Origin: Symbiodinium sp. CCMP2592
Taxonomy: Eukaryota > Sar > Dinophyceae > Suessiales > Symbiodiniaceae
Reading direction: 5' to 3'
Assembly: GCA_905221615.1 (NCBI GenBank)
Contig: CAJNDT010003391.1
Coordinates: 32,501 to 96,500 of the forward strand
DNA: 64,000 bases
The position numbers were made by a program, and so were the translations under genes. Positions 11,501 to 24,134 of the stretch are shown in pieces. The notes beneath the pieces are model-generated. The model was not told where the DNA came from. It ran no database searches and worked only from the letters and a program-made list of their open reading frames with translations. Position 1 is the first letter of the stretch. Every line of letters begins with the position of its first letter.

Positions 11501-14500
11501 GACGAATAATAATTGCAACGAAACCTTCCTCAGAACTCAAGATACGTAACGATTGCAACGAAACCTGGTCCAGAAATTCAAGAAGAAGAACATTTGCAAG
11601 GAACATGTCCTCAAAAGCCTTTAATTGCAACAGAACCTTCACCAGAAATTCAAGACGACTAGCAATTGCAATGTTCAAGACGAATAACAATTACAACGAA
11701 ACCTTCCTCAGGAACTCACGACACGTAACAATTACAACGAAACCTGCCCCAGAAACTCAAGACGAACAGCCTTTGCCCTTCCTCAACAACCCAAAACGAG
11801 TAGTATGTGCAACGAAATGTTCATGAGAAACTCAAGACGAATAGTAATTGCAACGAAACCTTCCTCAGCAATTCGAGATCTGTAACAATTGTAATAAAAC
11901 TTTCTCCAGAAACTCAAGACACGTAACAAATGCAACGAAAGTTTCCCAAGAAACTCAAGGCGAACAGCTTTTGCAAAGAAGCCTTCTTCAAAGATTACAG
12001 ATGAGTAGAATTTACAACGAAACCTTTCCCAGAAACTTCAGACGAGTAGCAATTGCGCCGCATGCTTCTTTAGAAATTCAAGATGCAACAATTGCAACGA
12101 AACCTGCTTTAAGAGACTCAAGACGACTAGTAAATATAACGAAGCCTCTCTCAGAAACTCAAGATGACTAGTAGTTTCATTAAAACCTTCATTAACCTTG
12201 ATCAGAAAATCAAGACGAAGCATAATTGCAACGAAACCTTCCTCAGAACTCAAGATACGTAACAATTGCAACGAAACCTTCTCCAGAAATTCAACAAGAA
12301 GAACATTTGCAAGGAAAACTTCCTCAACAACCTAAAACGAATAATAAGTGCAACAAAACCTTTATCAGAAATTCAAGACAAAAAATGATTGCAATGAAAT
12401 CTTCCTCAGGAACTCAAGACACGTAACAAACACAAGGAACCCTTCTCCAGAAACCCAAGAGGAAGAACATATGCAAGAGAACCTTCCTCAATAATCTAAA
12501 ACAAATAATAGCAAGTGCAACGAAACCTTCATCAGAAGTTCAAGACGAATAACAATTGCAACGAAACCTTCCTCAGGAACTCACAACACGTAACAATTGC
12601 AATGAAACCTTCCCCAGAAACTCAAGACGAACAGCCTTTGCCCTTCCTCAACAACCCAAAACGAGTAGTATGTGCAACGAAATTTTCATGAGAAACTCAG
12701 GACGGATACTAATTGCAATCAAACCTTCCTTAGGAAGTCGAGATATATAACAATTGTAATGCAAACCTTTCCCAGAAATTGAAGATAGGTAACAATTGCA
12801 ACGAAACTTTCCCCAGAAATTCAGGGCGAAGAGCTTTTGCAAAGAAGTCTTCATCAGAGATTGAAGATGAGTAGCATGTTCAACGTTTAGATACGCAAGA
12901 CGACTAGTAAATACAACGAAGCCTCTCTCAGAAACTTAAAATGAATACTAATTTCAATGAATTCTTCATTAACCTTGTTCAGAAAATCAAGACGAATAAT
13001 ACTTTCAACGAAACCTTTCTCAGAACTCAAGACACGCAACAATTGCAACGAAACATTCTCCAGAAATTCAAGAAGAAGAACATTTGCAAGGAACATGTCC
13101 TCAAAAACCTATAATTGCAACGAAGCCTTCACCAGAAATTCAAGACGACTAGCAATTGCAATGTTCAAGACGAATAACAATTACAACGAAACCTTCCTCA
13201 GGAACTCACGACACGTAACACTTGCAACAAAACCTTCCCCAGAAACTCAAGACGAACAGCCTTTGCCCTTCCTCAACAACCCAAAACGAGTAGTATGTGC
13301 AACGAAATGTTCATGAGAAACTCTGGACGAATAGTAATTGCAACGAAACCTTCCTCAGGATTTCGAGATACGTAACAATTGTAATGAATCTTTCTCCAGA
13401 AATTCGAGACTCATAACAATTGCAATGAAACCTTCCTCAGAAACTCAAGACGAACAGCCTTTGCCCTTCCGCAACAACCCACGAGTAGTATGTGCAACGA
13501 AATACTCATGAGAAACTCCAGACGAATAGTAATTGCAACGAAACCTTCCTCAGGAATTCGAGATATGTAACAATTGTAATGAATCTTTCTCCAGAAACTC
13601 AAGACACGTAACAATTGCAACGAAACTTTCCCCAGAAACTCAAGGCGAATAGCTTTTGCAAAGAAGCCTTCTGCAGAGATTGAAGACGAGTAGCATTTAT
13701 AACGAAACCTTCCCCAGAAACTTCAGACGAGTAGCAATTGCGCCGCATCCTTCCTTAGAAGTTCAAGATGCAACAATTGCAACGAAACCTGCTTTAGAGA
13801 CTCAAGACGACTAGTAAATACAACGAAGCCTCTCTCAGAAACTCAAGATGACTAGTAGTTTCAATAAAACCTTCATTAACCTTGATCAGAAAATCAAGAC
13901 GAATAATAATTGCAACGAAACCTTCCTCAGAACTCAAGATACGTAACAATTGCAACGAAACCTTCTCCAGAAATTCAACAAGAAGAACATTTGCAAGGAA
14001 AACTTCCTCAACAACCTAAAACGAATAATAAGTGCAACAAAACCTTTATCAGAAATTCAAGACAAAAAATGATTGCAATGAAATCTTCTTCAGGAACTCA
14101 AGACACGTAACAAACACAAGGAACCCTTCTCCAGAAACCCAAGAGGAAGAACATATGCAAGAGAACCTTCCTCAATAATCTAAAACAAATAATAGCAAGT
14201 GCAACGAAACCTTCATCAGAAGTTCAAGACGAATAACAATTACAACGAAACCTTCCTCAGGAACTCACAACAAGTAACAATTGCAACGAAACCTGCCCCA
14301 GAAACTCAAGACGAACAGCCTTTGCCCTTCCTCAACAACCCAAAACGAGTAGTATGTGCAACGAAATGTTCATGAGAAACTCAGGACGAATAGTAATTGC
14401 AACGAAACCTTCCTTAGGAATTCGAGATACGTAACAATTGCAATGAATCTTTCTCCAGAAACTCAAGACGAACAGCCTTTGCCCTTCCGCAACAACCCAA

Positions 14501-15725
14501 AACGAGTAGTATGTGCAACGAAGTTTTCATAAGAAACTCAGGACGGATAGCAATTGCAACGAAACCTTCCTTAGGAATTCGAGATATGTAACGATTGTAA
14601 CGAAAAACTTTTCCAGAAATTCAAGACATGTAACAATCGCAACGAAACCATACCCATAAAGTCAGGGCGAAGAGCTTTTGCAAAGAAGTCTTCATCAGAG
14701 ATTGAAGATGAATAGCATTTTCAACGTTTAGATACGCAAGACGACTAGTGAATACAACGAAGCTTCTCTCAGAGTTTTACGGTGAATAATTAGTTCAATG
14801 GATTTTTCATTAGCCTTGATCAGAAAATCAAGACGAATGATAATTGCAACGAAACCTTCCTCAGAACTCAAGATACGTAACAATTGCAACGAAACCTTCT
14901 CCAGAAATTCAACAAGAAGAACATTTGCAAGGAAAACTTCCTCAACAACCTAAAACGAATAATAAGTGCAACAAAACCTTTATCAGAAATTCAAGACAAA
15001 AAATGATTGCAACGAAATCTTCCTCAGGAACTCAAGACACGTAACAAACACAAGGAACCCTTCTCCAGAAACCCAAAAGGAAGAACATATGCAAGGGAAC
15101 CTTCCTCAATAATCTAAAATAAATAGCAAGTGCAACGAAACCTTCACCAGAAGTCCAAGACGAATAACAATTGCATCGAAACCTTCCTCAGGAACTCACG
15201 ACACGTAACAATTGCAATGAAACCTGCCCCAGAAACTCAAGACGAACAGCCTTTGCCCTTCCTCAACTACCCAAAACGAGTAGTATGTGCAACGAAATGT
15301 TCATGAGTAACTCAGGACGAATAGCAATTGCAACGAAACCTTCCTCAGGAATTCGAGATACGTAACAATTGTAATGAATCTTTCTCCAGAAATTCAAGAC
15401 ACGTAACAATTGCAACGAAACCTTCCCCAGAAACTCATGACGAACAGCCTTTGCCCTTCCGCAACAACCCACGAGTAGTATGTGCAACGAAATACTCATG
15501 AGAAACTCAAGACGAATAGTAATTTCAACGAAACCTTCCTCAGGAATTCGAGATATGTAACAATTGTAATAAAACTTTCTCCAGAAATTCCATACACGTA
15601 ACAATTGCAACGAAACTTTCCCCAGAAACTCAAGGCGAAGAGCTTTTGCAAAGAAGCCTTCTTCAAAGATTGAAGACGAGTAGCATTTACAACGAAACCT
15701 TCCCCAGAAACTTCAGACGAGTAGC
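8588..15725. repeat. Satellite array, 40-41 bp monomer
   Basis: About 7.1 kb of degenerate tandem monomers of the type AACAATTGCAACGAAACCTT followed by CCTCAGAAACTCAAGACACG. Variant monomers (CTTTGCCCTTCCTCAACAAC) recur and mark higher-order repeats with offsets near 934, 1240 and 1684 bp. The monomer length is not a multiple of three, so the many 60-119 codon frames inside are artefacts. Confidence 0.97.
11243..11271. repeat. Telomere-like insert within satellite
   Basis: ACCCTAAACCCTAAACCC plus a degenerate CCTAAACCC copy replaces part of a monomer. Satellite monomers resume directly on both sides. Confidence 0.9.
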
Positions 15726-15726
15726 A

Positions 15727-16655
15727 AACGGCACTAAATCGTACTTCTTAGCATTGCTGCACCACTTCGAGGCCAAAGCACCGGCAAGAAATCGGACTTC
15801 TTAGCACTGGCGCACCACTTCAAGGCCAAAGCAACGGCAGCAAATCGTACTTCGCATTGGTGCACCACGTCATTTTCAAGGCTGCGTCAACATATCGTAC
15901 TTCTTAGCACTGGTGCACCACTTCGAGGCCGAGGCAACGGCAACAAATCGTACTTCTTAGCACTGGTGCACCACTTCGAGGCCACAAACAACGGCAACAA
16001 ATCGTACTTCTTATCCCCGGAGCAAGACACCACAAACAACGTCAACAAATCGTACTTCTTAGCGCTGGGGCACCACTTCGAAACCACAAACAACGGAAAT
16101 AAATCGTATTTCTTAGCACTATAGCACCACTTCGAAACCACAACTGCATGAAATCGTATTTCTGAGCACTGCGGCGCCACTTCGAACCCACAGAAGGCGC
16201 CAACAAATCGCACTTCTTAGCACGGGCACCACTTCGACACTGCAAACAACGGCAACAAATAGTGCGTCCTAGCACTGGGGTGTGGCGCCACTTCGAAACT
16301 ACAATCAGCGGAAACAAATCGTACTTCTTAGCACTGGGGAATCTCTTCGAAACCACAAGCAACGGCGTACTTCTTAGCACTGGGGCACCACTCCAAAACC
16401 ACAAACAACAGCAACAAATCGGGCTTCTTGGCACTGGGGCACCACTTCAAAACCACAGCAACGGCAACAATTCGTACTTCTTAGCACTGGGGCACCAAAT
16501 CGAAACCACAAACAACGGAAACAAATCGTACTTCTTAGCCCCGGGGCACACGTCGGACTCCACAAACAACGGCAATAAATCGCACTTCTTAGCAATGGGG
16601 CACAACCTCGACACCACAAACATCGTACTTCTTAGCACTGGGGCACCTTCTTCTT
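15727..16655. repeat. 54-bp satellite array
   Basis: About 17 copies of a 54-bp unit (core AAATCGTACTTCTTAGCACT, then GGGGCACCACTTCGAAACCA). Since 54 is 18 codons, frames on both strands stay open over several units (plus: GNKSYFLALGHxxETTNN; minus: SAKKYDLLPLFVVSKWCP). No start context or conserved flank suggests a protein. Confidence 0.95.
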
Positions 16656-17461
16656 TGGCCTTTGGCCTATGGGCCCAAAGTGCTTGTATATGAACCCTTC
16701 GCAAGGCCAGAGTATATACCATGCACAGGTAATAGGTACATGGACCCTTAGAGTTCTTGCGTCATAAGACTTACAATTCGGCTGTTGGGATCTTGAGTCG
16801 TGGATGTACCGCTCGGGGTTGAGGATACAGAGTGCCAAGCGCCTTTTCGACTGCATTTCCCTCTTGACGTGCTGAGATGTGGCTGGGTCTCGATCTGACC
16901 ACTTGTGTAGGTTCAGTCGCGAGCCATTGGGGTTTGGGAACGGATTGGCTTTTAGGTTCGGCAAACCCGTAAGCTCTTCGGACTGAGTCTGCCCTGGCTT
17001 CAAGGCATTTCCGACGAGCAGGGCGGATTTGGGGCAGCTGTCCACTTAGTTCCGAATCCTGCCAGAAGACATCTAAAACTCTTGCACGTGAAGCACGTGC
17101 CCTCCCCAGAGCGCATAGAATACGCAGTTAATTACCGTTTCAGCGACGTGATAACAATCATCATCGAGTTCATCCACAGCAGCATCGCAACAGTTACAAG
17201 TACCTCTCTGATTGTGTTCTCTGGCGAATCACGCAGCAACGACCCGCAAACTGCAAAGCTCCACTTGCTTTTCTACACTCTCTCGGGACGTCGGGCTGGC
17301 CACGTGCAAAGAAAAACCGGCACTTGCCGGTGGAACATGCGCTTCGGGAGCCGAACAAAGCTTAGCAAGGAATCCTATGAGGCTGAGGTTAGGAGTTCCT
17401 GGACCCCAAATGTATGCAGAATGATAGCGTTTTCTGGGTATTGAGCCATTATTTTATATTG
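16656..17461. other. Unique sequence, no gene supported
   Basis: Moderate complexity. Open frames of 120-137 codons exist on both strands but have no motif or splice support. Confidence 0.5.
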
Positions 17462-17497
17462 TTTTTTTTTTTTTTTTTTGGGGGGGGGGGGGGGGGG
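17462..17497. repeat. T18 followed directly by G18
   Basis: Eighteen T then eighteen G with no interruption. The flanks are AT-rich on the left and GGTTAGG on the right. Confidence 0.95.
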
Positions 17498-17565
17498 TTA
17501 GGTTGAGAGTTGTGTATATAAGGAACCAGATTTGAGGGTAGCACTTGGGCTTAAGCTATGTAATG

Positions 17566-17770
17566 CAGTACTTGACGATTTAGTGTCCACAGACGTCCAC
17601 AGCTTGGCTGTGTCGAGGTTGATGGCTTTGCTGCTGAGATTCCTTCTGCGAAATCTAGAATTGGACTTTGGCAAATGACTGAGCCGAGCCCTTCATTTGT
17701 TCCTGGGCTCCTTGAAAGTCGCGCCGCCATGCAAGAGAGGCGTCCTGGGGTACTTGCTGTAATATGAACC
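17566..17770 (+). CDS. Candidate exon, weak
   Basis: The plus frame reads PQLGCVEVDGFAAEIPSAKS, RIGLWQMTEPSPSFVPGL and LESRAAMQERRPG, then TGA. The opposite strand is open too, so the direction is uncertain. Another plus frame at 17829-18194 is similar in quality. Confidence 0.2.
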
Positions 17771-18235
17771 GTCGTGCATAAACGAGAAAGCAGAACCATT
17801 GCTAACTAGTCACCCTCGTTGCTGACTGTTGCTTGAAATATGCGTCGCGCAAACATTCCAAGTTGAACCCTCAGGCCTACTGCTTACATCCTATAGTTCC
17901 CAAAGCCTCAAGACTTTTCAGTTGTCGATGGCCAGTTCCAAATATCCAGACTTTGTCGTAGAAGTCTCCACGGATGCAAATCATGCGAGGCGCCCCGTCA
18001 CATCAACCCACAAAACGCAGAATGACGAAGCCCAGCCCGCAAATAGTAACTTCAATCTCTCAATGCCAGTACCCAGGAGCATGCAGGCATCAAGGATCGG
18101 ATTGCTTGGGGAGCTGGCCATTCAGACGAAGAAGCTTTGCCACAAATCAGATCCGAAAAGCCTTGAGCGCATAACCATAACCCGCCGGACATAAAACCCA
18201 AATCCAGTTATGCTTCGGGGCATCAGGGCGCTGCA

Positions 18236-18420
18236 AATCGACGGCTTGGGATTTAGGGCTTAAGTTTTTAGGTTCAGGGTTCAAGCCTTAGGGCTTAAGG
18301 CTTTTGGGTGTAAGGCTTTAGGATTTAAGGGTTGGGGCATTGAGGCCTACAAGCCCTAATGCTTAGGGCCCCTAGACCCACGACCCTGAACCCTAAACCC
18401 CCACACCTATGTTTAGAGGT
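18236..18420. repeat. Degenerate telomere-like tract
   Basis: Many imperfect TTTAGGG/TTAAGGG words, then CCCTAAACCC words. No exact heptamer array. Confidence 0.7.
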
Positions 18421-18960
18421 CTCTAGACCTGAAGACTTTCGTACTTGCAGAGCCTTAGCGGCCCCTTTTTGACCGCCAGCCTTCCCAAATCTGTGCGGAA
18501 GCTGTCACGTGAAATTGCGCTCCATGAATTCCCACAGGAGCAGCTCAGATGCCAGCAATGCCAACGCTGTGGAGCGCTTGGTGCATTGCGGAGACGAGAG
18601 CCTGACGAGGGGAAGATTCAGCTGAGAGTGAAAGAACTCGCTTCTTCAGGATGTCGTCATGTTGGAACCCTTAGGGTGTAGGGGACAATACTTCCTTAAA
18701 TAGGCCTGACTAAGTCCTTATTATAGGTATTAAGGCCCCCTACCCCACTCCCCCCTAAGGGTCCTTATGTCGGAAAAAGCCTTGGCATCATATTGGGCCT
18801 AGGGGATTTCCCAAAGCAGCTGGGATTTGCTCTGAGATGTTGCGGTTGGAACTCAGGGTTTACCTGCACGAAGCTCTGGGGCAGCAGTGTTGGGCGGTGC
18901 GTCATCTCTTCTCTGTGAGTCTCTGTGTTCATGTGTCTGTGCATACCTTGATATACCTTG

Positions 18961-19057
18961 AGTCTCCGTTGTAGTTCCTTTTTTGGTGAACCGAAAAGTA
19001 TATTATAGGATCCTAACCATAAACTGGTTAACCAAAAAAGGAACGACAATGGAGACT
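18961..19057. mobile_element. Foldback element with 34-bp arms
   Basis: Left arm AGTCTCCGTTGTAGTTCC then TTTTTTGGTGAACC; the right arm is its reverse complement with a few mismatches. Weaker similarity (GCATACC) extends outward on both sides to about 18940 and 19070. Confidence 0.8.
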
Positions 19058-19338
19058 ATAGGTATGCGTATGCGAGCACTGGCTCGAAGCCCTGTGCCAT
19101 CCCAAAAGCCCAGGCCTTCGAAACCGCAGTGACTCTGCAGCGGCCCATGTGACCGAAGGCCCTTTAGCCAAGAGCTCAAGCTCACAGCCTAAAGCGCAAA
19201 GCCTAAACCTTAGTCTGTGGATTGCAGTAGCATGACAGTCCTAAACCCGAGCCTTATGAAGATAATGCAGGGTTCCTTTTGTATAAGTAGAAACACACCA
19301 AAACCTTATTGCTAATTTTCAAGTAATACCTTGGGGGA

Positions 19339-20090
19339 CAGATGACGCCTAAACCCCTATAAACCCCAAACCTTAAACCCCTACCGGGGGTGTATATACC
19401 CGAAACCTAAACCTTGCCTTGCTCAAACCTTGAACCCTAAACCTTAAACCCTAAACCTCCAACACCTAAACCCTAAACCTTATACCTTAAACCTCCAACC
19501 CCCTAAAAACTTTAAACCCCCAAGCCTCCAACCCCTAAACCCTAGAACCCTAAACCCTGGCTCTGCCTCAAGGCTCCTCCCAGATACCTCGGGTCAGGTT
19601 CCAGATCTTCTGCATCCCTTTCTTCGGCCCATCCTGGATGCTTCAGGGACTTGAGGGGTTTAGGGTCTAAGGTTTAGGGTTTGGGGTTGGAGGCTATTTA
19701 GGGTCTAAGGCTTAGCGTTGAGGGGTTGAGGGGTTGGAGGTTTAGGGTTGAGGACTTGAGGGGTTTAGGGTCTAAGGTTTAGGGTTTAGGGTTTGGAGGC
19801 TATTTAGGGTTTAAGGTATAGGATTTAGGGGTTGGAAATTTCGGGTTTAAGGTTTAGGGTTTAGTGTAAGGGGTTGGAGGTTTGGGGGTTTAAGGTTTAG
19901 GGTTTGGAGGCTATTTAGGGTTTAAGGTATAGGATTTAGGGGTTGGAAATTTCGGGTTTAAGGTTTAGGGTTTGGGGGTTGGGGGTTGGAGGTTTGGGGT
20001 TTCCAGGCTTGGGGGCATAGGGGTTTAGGATTTTGGGGGCTTCAGGGGTTTAGGGCTTTAGAGTTTTGAGGTTTTGGGGGGGGCGCTGTT
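19339..20090. repeat. Outward-facing telomere-like blocks
   Basis: 19339-19560 is rich in CCTAAACCC words (C-strand). After a 90-bp spacer, 19649-20090 is rich in GGGTTTAGG/TTTAAGG words (G-strand). A 70-bp segment of the G block is repeated (GGTTTGGAGGCTATTTAGGG at about 19790 and 19903). Confidence 0.9.
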
Positions 20091-20353
20091 GGGGTACTTG
20101 GAGGCTCGAGGGGCTGAGTAGGCGAGGTTCAGTAGTAATTACCTCAATCGGAGTTATACGTAGATACCACGGCAGAGAAATGATTTAGACGTGAAAGCTT
20201 ACCAACTGCCGATTGCTCAAGACGCAGAAGCTTTACGATTAGTGGCAATGGCTGTGATGTCCAAGTTGTTGTAGCTGTAGCAAGTGTAGCAGTACAACAC
20301 ACCCGATAGATGTACCATGGACCATCACAAGCATCTCTGGTCCTTACCTGAAG

Positions 20354-20500
20354 AAGAAGAGGACCGATTGACGACAACCGTAAGAATCGGAAGAGCGAAA
20401 TGATAAGAGGAGAACATAATCACAACTCCCATGCCCAACACGCGCCTGCTTCTGCGGACATCGCCTGCACATGGCAAAAGTTTACCAGATGTCGATTTCC
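20354..20500 (-). CDS. Candidate membrane exon with strong donor
   Basis: The minus frame reads RRVLGMGVVIMFSSYHFALP, then ILTVVVNRSSSSS, and ends at TTCTTCAG before GTAAGG, a near-ideal GT donor. The hydrophobic core is long enough for one membrane helix. Further GT donors follow at about 20200 and 20143. The 5' limit is arbitrary. Upstream codons come from a foldback fragment. Confidence 0.3.
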
Positions 20501-20893
20501 AGTCGGGAAACGGTTCGTGTAGGGAAGCGGCCGATCGGAGGTTTGGTCCTGAAGGAATGAGACAACCAATGATTGAATCTGTGCCATACATAAACACCAT
20601 CATCCGAAGCAACGTCAAGCAGTTCCGAAGCAACAATGGCGGGGCCTTATCATACGGGAAGTCTAATACGGAATCCCCAAAATTGTAACCGTACTTATGA
20701 AAGCTCCTATTTTGAGGCTGTGCATGCGCAAGTGTCAACAGCAACATGCATTCTGTGGGTTTGTTTGACTAGATGTTGCTTTCACACGCATAGAAGATGG
20801 AAGCGTCGCCACTCGCCCAGACATTACTAACATTGAACCATGCAAAATGCGCAGAACCCACTCGCATAACAATTTCGTGTTGCTCATGTCTGC

Positions 20894-21121
20894 ATGCTGG
20901 TTAGTTGGACCGCCGGCGTGTCACTGTTACAAAACCCAAAAAGGTGGGAGGCCTCGGTGGAACAGCAAGGGAAGAACACAACGCCGGGGTCTGTCTGCAG
21001 AGATGCGACTCTTTGGGCCAAAAAGGAATTGCGCGAGACCCTCATGCGCACAGCTTTGGCTGCGCTTGCAAAAGCTGCTTGCAACGCCAGATCACAGAAA
21101 GGCCGTCTGCAGAACGTTTAA
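20894..21121 (+). CDS. Candidate exon, strand ambiguous
   Basis: The plus frame reads ATLWAKKELRETLMRTALAA, then LAKAACNARSQKGR, an amphipathic helix by pattern. The minus strand of the same DNA gives an equally plausible frame, so only one, or neither, is real. Confidence 0.18.
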   Translation: MLVSWTAGVSLLQNPKRWEASVEQQGKNTTPGSVCRDATLWAKKELRETLMRTALAALAKAACNARSQKGRLQNV

Positions 21122-21618
21122 GTTACAGCCTTTGGAGGATCTGTCTTCATGATCCCGCTCCACCGACGCGGGCCAGACCATTCCAGCATATTGCGATGAT
21201 TCAAGCAACATCCGTCCAACCCAAAAATAGAGCGACGGATAAGATTCCTAGCAAGAGTTGCCGTGATGTGGTGTAGCCTACAACTGATATCTGACCCAGA
21301 AAATCTCAACCGAATAGGCATTCAAAGTCTCCGTGCAATGATCACATATGATAGCAAGGTTTGACTTCTTCGTAAATGACAGACACCGACTGACCGTACC
21401 AAAAACTGCTCGACGTGCTACTTGGTCAGGTTTTCCAGGCCCTTCCAACTTCGGGTTCGGTGAAAGAACGCGTACGTAGCGACCCGTTTCCTTCCGTGTC
21501 CATGGTGGTGCGCGAAGTCGACTGCCCTTGTACGACCTACAGTTAAACAAATATTGGGCAGCAAATCTCTGGCAACCAAGGAAGAGATTAGAACACTGCG
21601 TAAATATGAACTGCTTAT

Positions 21619-22050
21619 ATGAATGAAATCATAAACAGCCTGCCTACAGGTGACGAGGCTGCAATGTCTCCTGACAACCCTAAACTCTCAATGAAAAGGA
21701 CGGCTGCGGGTGCATGCACAAGCACTTCGCCATTCGCTGGAGAACTTTCCATCACTACGCGAGCCAAAACCCGCCACCGCACTTTCGTCTCTGTGCCAAA
21801 GCGAAGCACGCCAACGGCACCGTCTCGCAGATTAAAGGAAACTCGGACGAGGGGAAAAGCCACAATCGCGGTCACTGCAAGCCACACGGCTGTCGGACTG
21901 CCGCCGAGCAGCCGACAAGAGTTTCATTCCTGCTTCACAGGTCCCAGTGACCACAAGCAGCCAAAGACGTGTGATGTTCGCTTTCAGTGTCCACCACCGG
22001 CCGGGCAAGTGTCGGTGACTCTTGCGCTCACCATCAGAAAACTCGGCTAG
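21619..22050 (+). CDS. 143-codon open frame, unrecognised
   Basis: A continuous plus frame from an ATG, polar and rich in Thr, Ser and Arg, without hydrophobic segments or known motifs. The minus strand carries a 90-codon frame over 21615-21887. No splice or homology support, so it is listed only because it is among the longest frames not made of simple repeats. Confidence 0.2.
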   Translation: MNEIINSLPTGDEAAMSPDNPKLSMKRTAAGACTSTSPFAGELSITTRAKTRHRTFVSVPKRSTPTAPSRRLKETRTRGKATIAVTASHTAVGLPPSSRQEFHSCFTGPSDHKQPKTCDVRFQCPPPAGQVSVTLALTIRKLG

Positions 22051-22872
22051 TCGCTGCAACATGCAGATTGGAGGGTGAGAAGCACCAGTAGGCTTTCAAA
22101 CTATCCTGGACCTGAAAGACTCTAACCCTGAACCAGCTTCAGGAGCTTGAACTCAACCCTGTTGTGCTTCGTACACTCCAGAGGCTCTCCCCACTCTTAC
22201 AGCCCTTTCAAGATAACTGCTGGCAAAACCTCTACAGTAGAAGCCCAAACGTTGGAAACCCCACAGCCTCAATCCTTAAGAGTAATGTATAGGGAACCCC
22301 AGCACTATTTGGCCTTATTCCGGTTTCCAACTTTACGGAGTCTACTGTAGCTTGACCTCCAATCCAGCAGTGGCCATTGGCATTTCCTACAGGGTCGGAC
22401 CCCTGGTCGTCCCGTAAGGGGCTGAGGTCACCTTGGAGCTTCTTAAGATTGCGTGTCCCTTCTCACAAGTCGCGTTCTTTTGCAAACGTAGCTTTACAAG
22501 GATTTTTCACCCGTCATCCTTCTGAGCAAACCCCACAACAGAGACCTGCAGGAAGAAAAGTGCCACATGCTCCTCACTGCAACATCTTCTGAAAGCTGTT
22601 TAGTTGCAAGGCCTAAAGCACCCAACTCTGCCAAACTCAATTCCAGATTCTCGAGGTCGTGAAGCCACAGCTCGTGATCGGGGAAATAATTCGAACATCT
22701 CAACCCCCGAAACCCTAAAACCGAAATGCCGAAGACCTATAGACCCTAAAGCGCTAGACCTCAGTCCTTCCAGGAGTGCACGGAATAAGCGATGTGGGCC
22801 CAAGCCACCAACATTGAGGGCGGTCTTCTGCTCCCCAGAATTACAGTAGTGAAGCCAAGGTTGATGCTCTAT

Positions 22873-22935
22873 AGGGGAATTAGGATCCTACGAATTAGGG
22901 TACTATATTAGGGTCCCCTATTTTCGGAAACTCCC
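22873..22935. mobile_element. Foldback family A, left end missing
   Basis: The right half, ending TTTTCGGAAACTCCC, is intact. The left end is not recognisable. Confidence 0.6.
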
Positions 22936-24134
22936 ATAGGGCTTCAGGTCGTGGGGTGTTTTGGTGCGTGTCGCGAAAGTGTTGCAGCTCACTCTTGGGG
23001 ATCAGTGTCTGGACAGGGTTCCGGCAGGTCAATGATGCCATGAGACTGCGACTTCGGCCTCAAGCCTATGAATAATTAGGGTTCAGGGAGTTGAGCTTTT
23101 CTCGGCCCGCTTGGAGTTTGCAGATGCAGCTCGTAGGTAATCAAGGTAATCGGAACTCTATTCCCAGGTGCCTGGAAAATCCTGCAAACGCCTGTCTCGA
23201 TGTAGTCGGCTTGAGCTAGCTGCCCAAGCCCTTGCAGAAATCCTTGCATACAGACGCGCTCACTAAACCTGTTTAGCACTTCGAAGACGGACCCAAAGCA
23301 CTAAACCCGGATAAACCTCGCCCACGCCTTTGTGTTGGAGGATGGCGCTTCTGTACAGGATGTGTGGAGTTTCAGAAAAGAAGGACATGAGACCCTCAAT
23401 GGTAGCATCCTTGTTCTACGGACCTCTAGCAAAGGACTCATAAGTTTCTGAAACCCCCGGTGGCTGTAGCCGCCCTTTTGGTGCACTTCGGCAGCCAGGC
23501 GGAATCACTAAAGCTATCACGTCCTGGATGTTGCGTTTCACAAGGGTGTTGTGACAATGAGGCTCTAGATAGGTTCGGTAAGGCTTTTGGAAAGGTTCTA
23601 CAAAGGTCATAACGACATGATTATGATTACATGATGTAGCATTTGAGCGGTCTTATTTTGGAGCCGATTTATCTTAGGATCCAGCTGCTTTGTTGGGGTC
23701 GATTTTCTGATGCTCCCGGTTCCTTTAAGGTGATTGCAAATGTTGAACGTTGAGCTTCCTCTTCAGTCCCGCGTGGAAACAGGTTTGATTAGGCTCAGAA
23801 TCGCCAACTGCACTGGTAACTAGAACCTGTCGTCTCACTTGATTCCTTTTGAACCCCAAAACCCCCCTCACTCGTGGCTTTCGAAGGCTCTGGGTCCGGT
23901 GGCAAAATCTGTCCAGCTCCAGCCATAATCCCAAACCCGAAGCGGTAGTCCCTAGACACTCCTGAACTCTCCAAACTAAACCCTTCTTCCCTTCCCACAC
24001 TTCTCACCGCCTCAAGACGTCCTAGTCCCACAATCACCATGAAGGCCTATGAACCTGAACCCTGGGACTCCTCGCAGCACTTCTCGGGATTCTTCCCGCT
24101 CACCTGAATCCGCCGCGGGAACACGGGACTGCTC

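Larger units (their letters stand above)
20100..24134. other. Low-information stretch
   Basis: Apart from the candidate frames listed separately, this holds telomere-like words, a partial family A element at about 22873-22935 and a family C fragment at 20640-20690. No recognised gene. Confidence 0.5.

Noticed and set aside
8588..16655. CRISPR-like arrays
   Set aside because: Repeats are contiguous and degenerate, with no unique spacers, in a eukaryotic genome. These are satellites.
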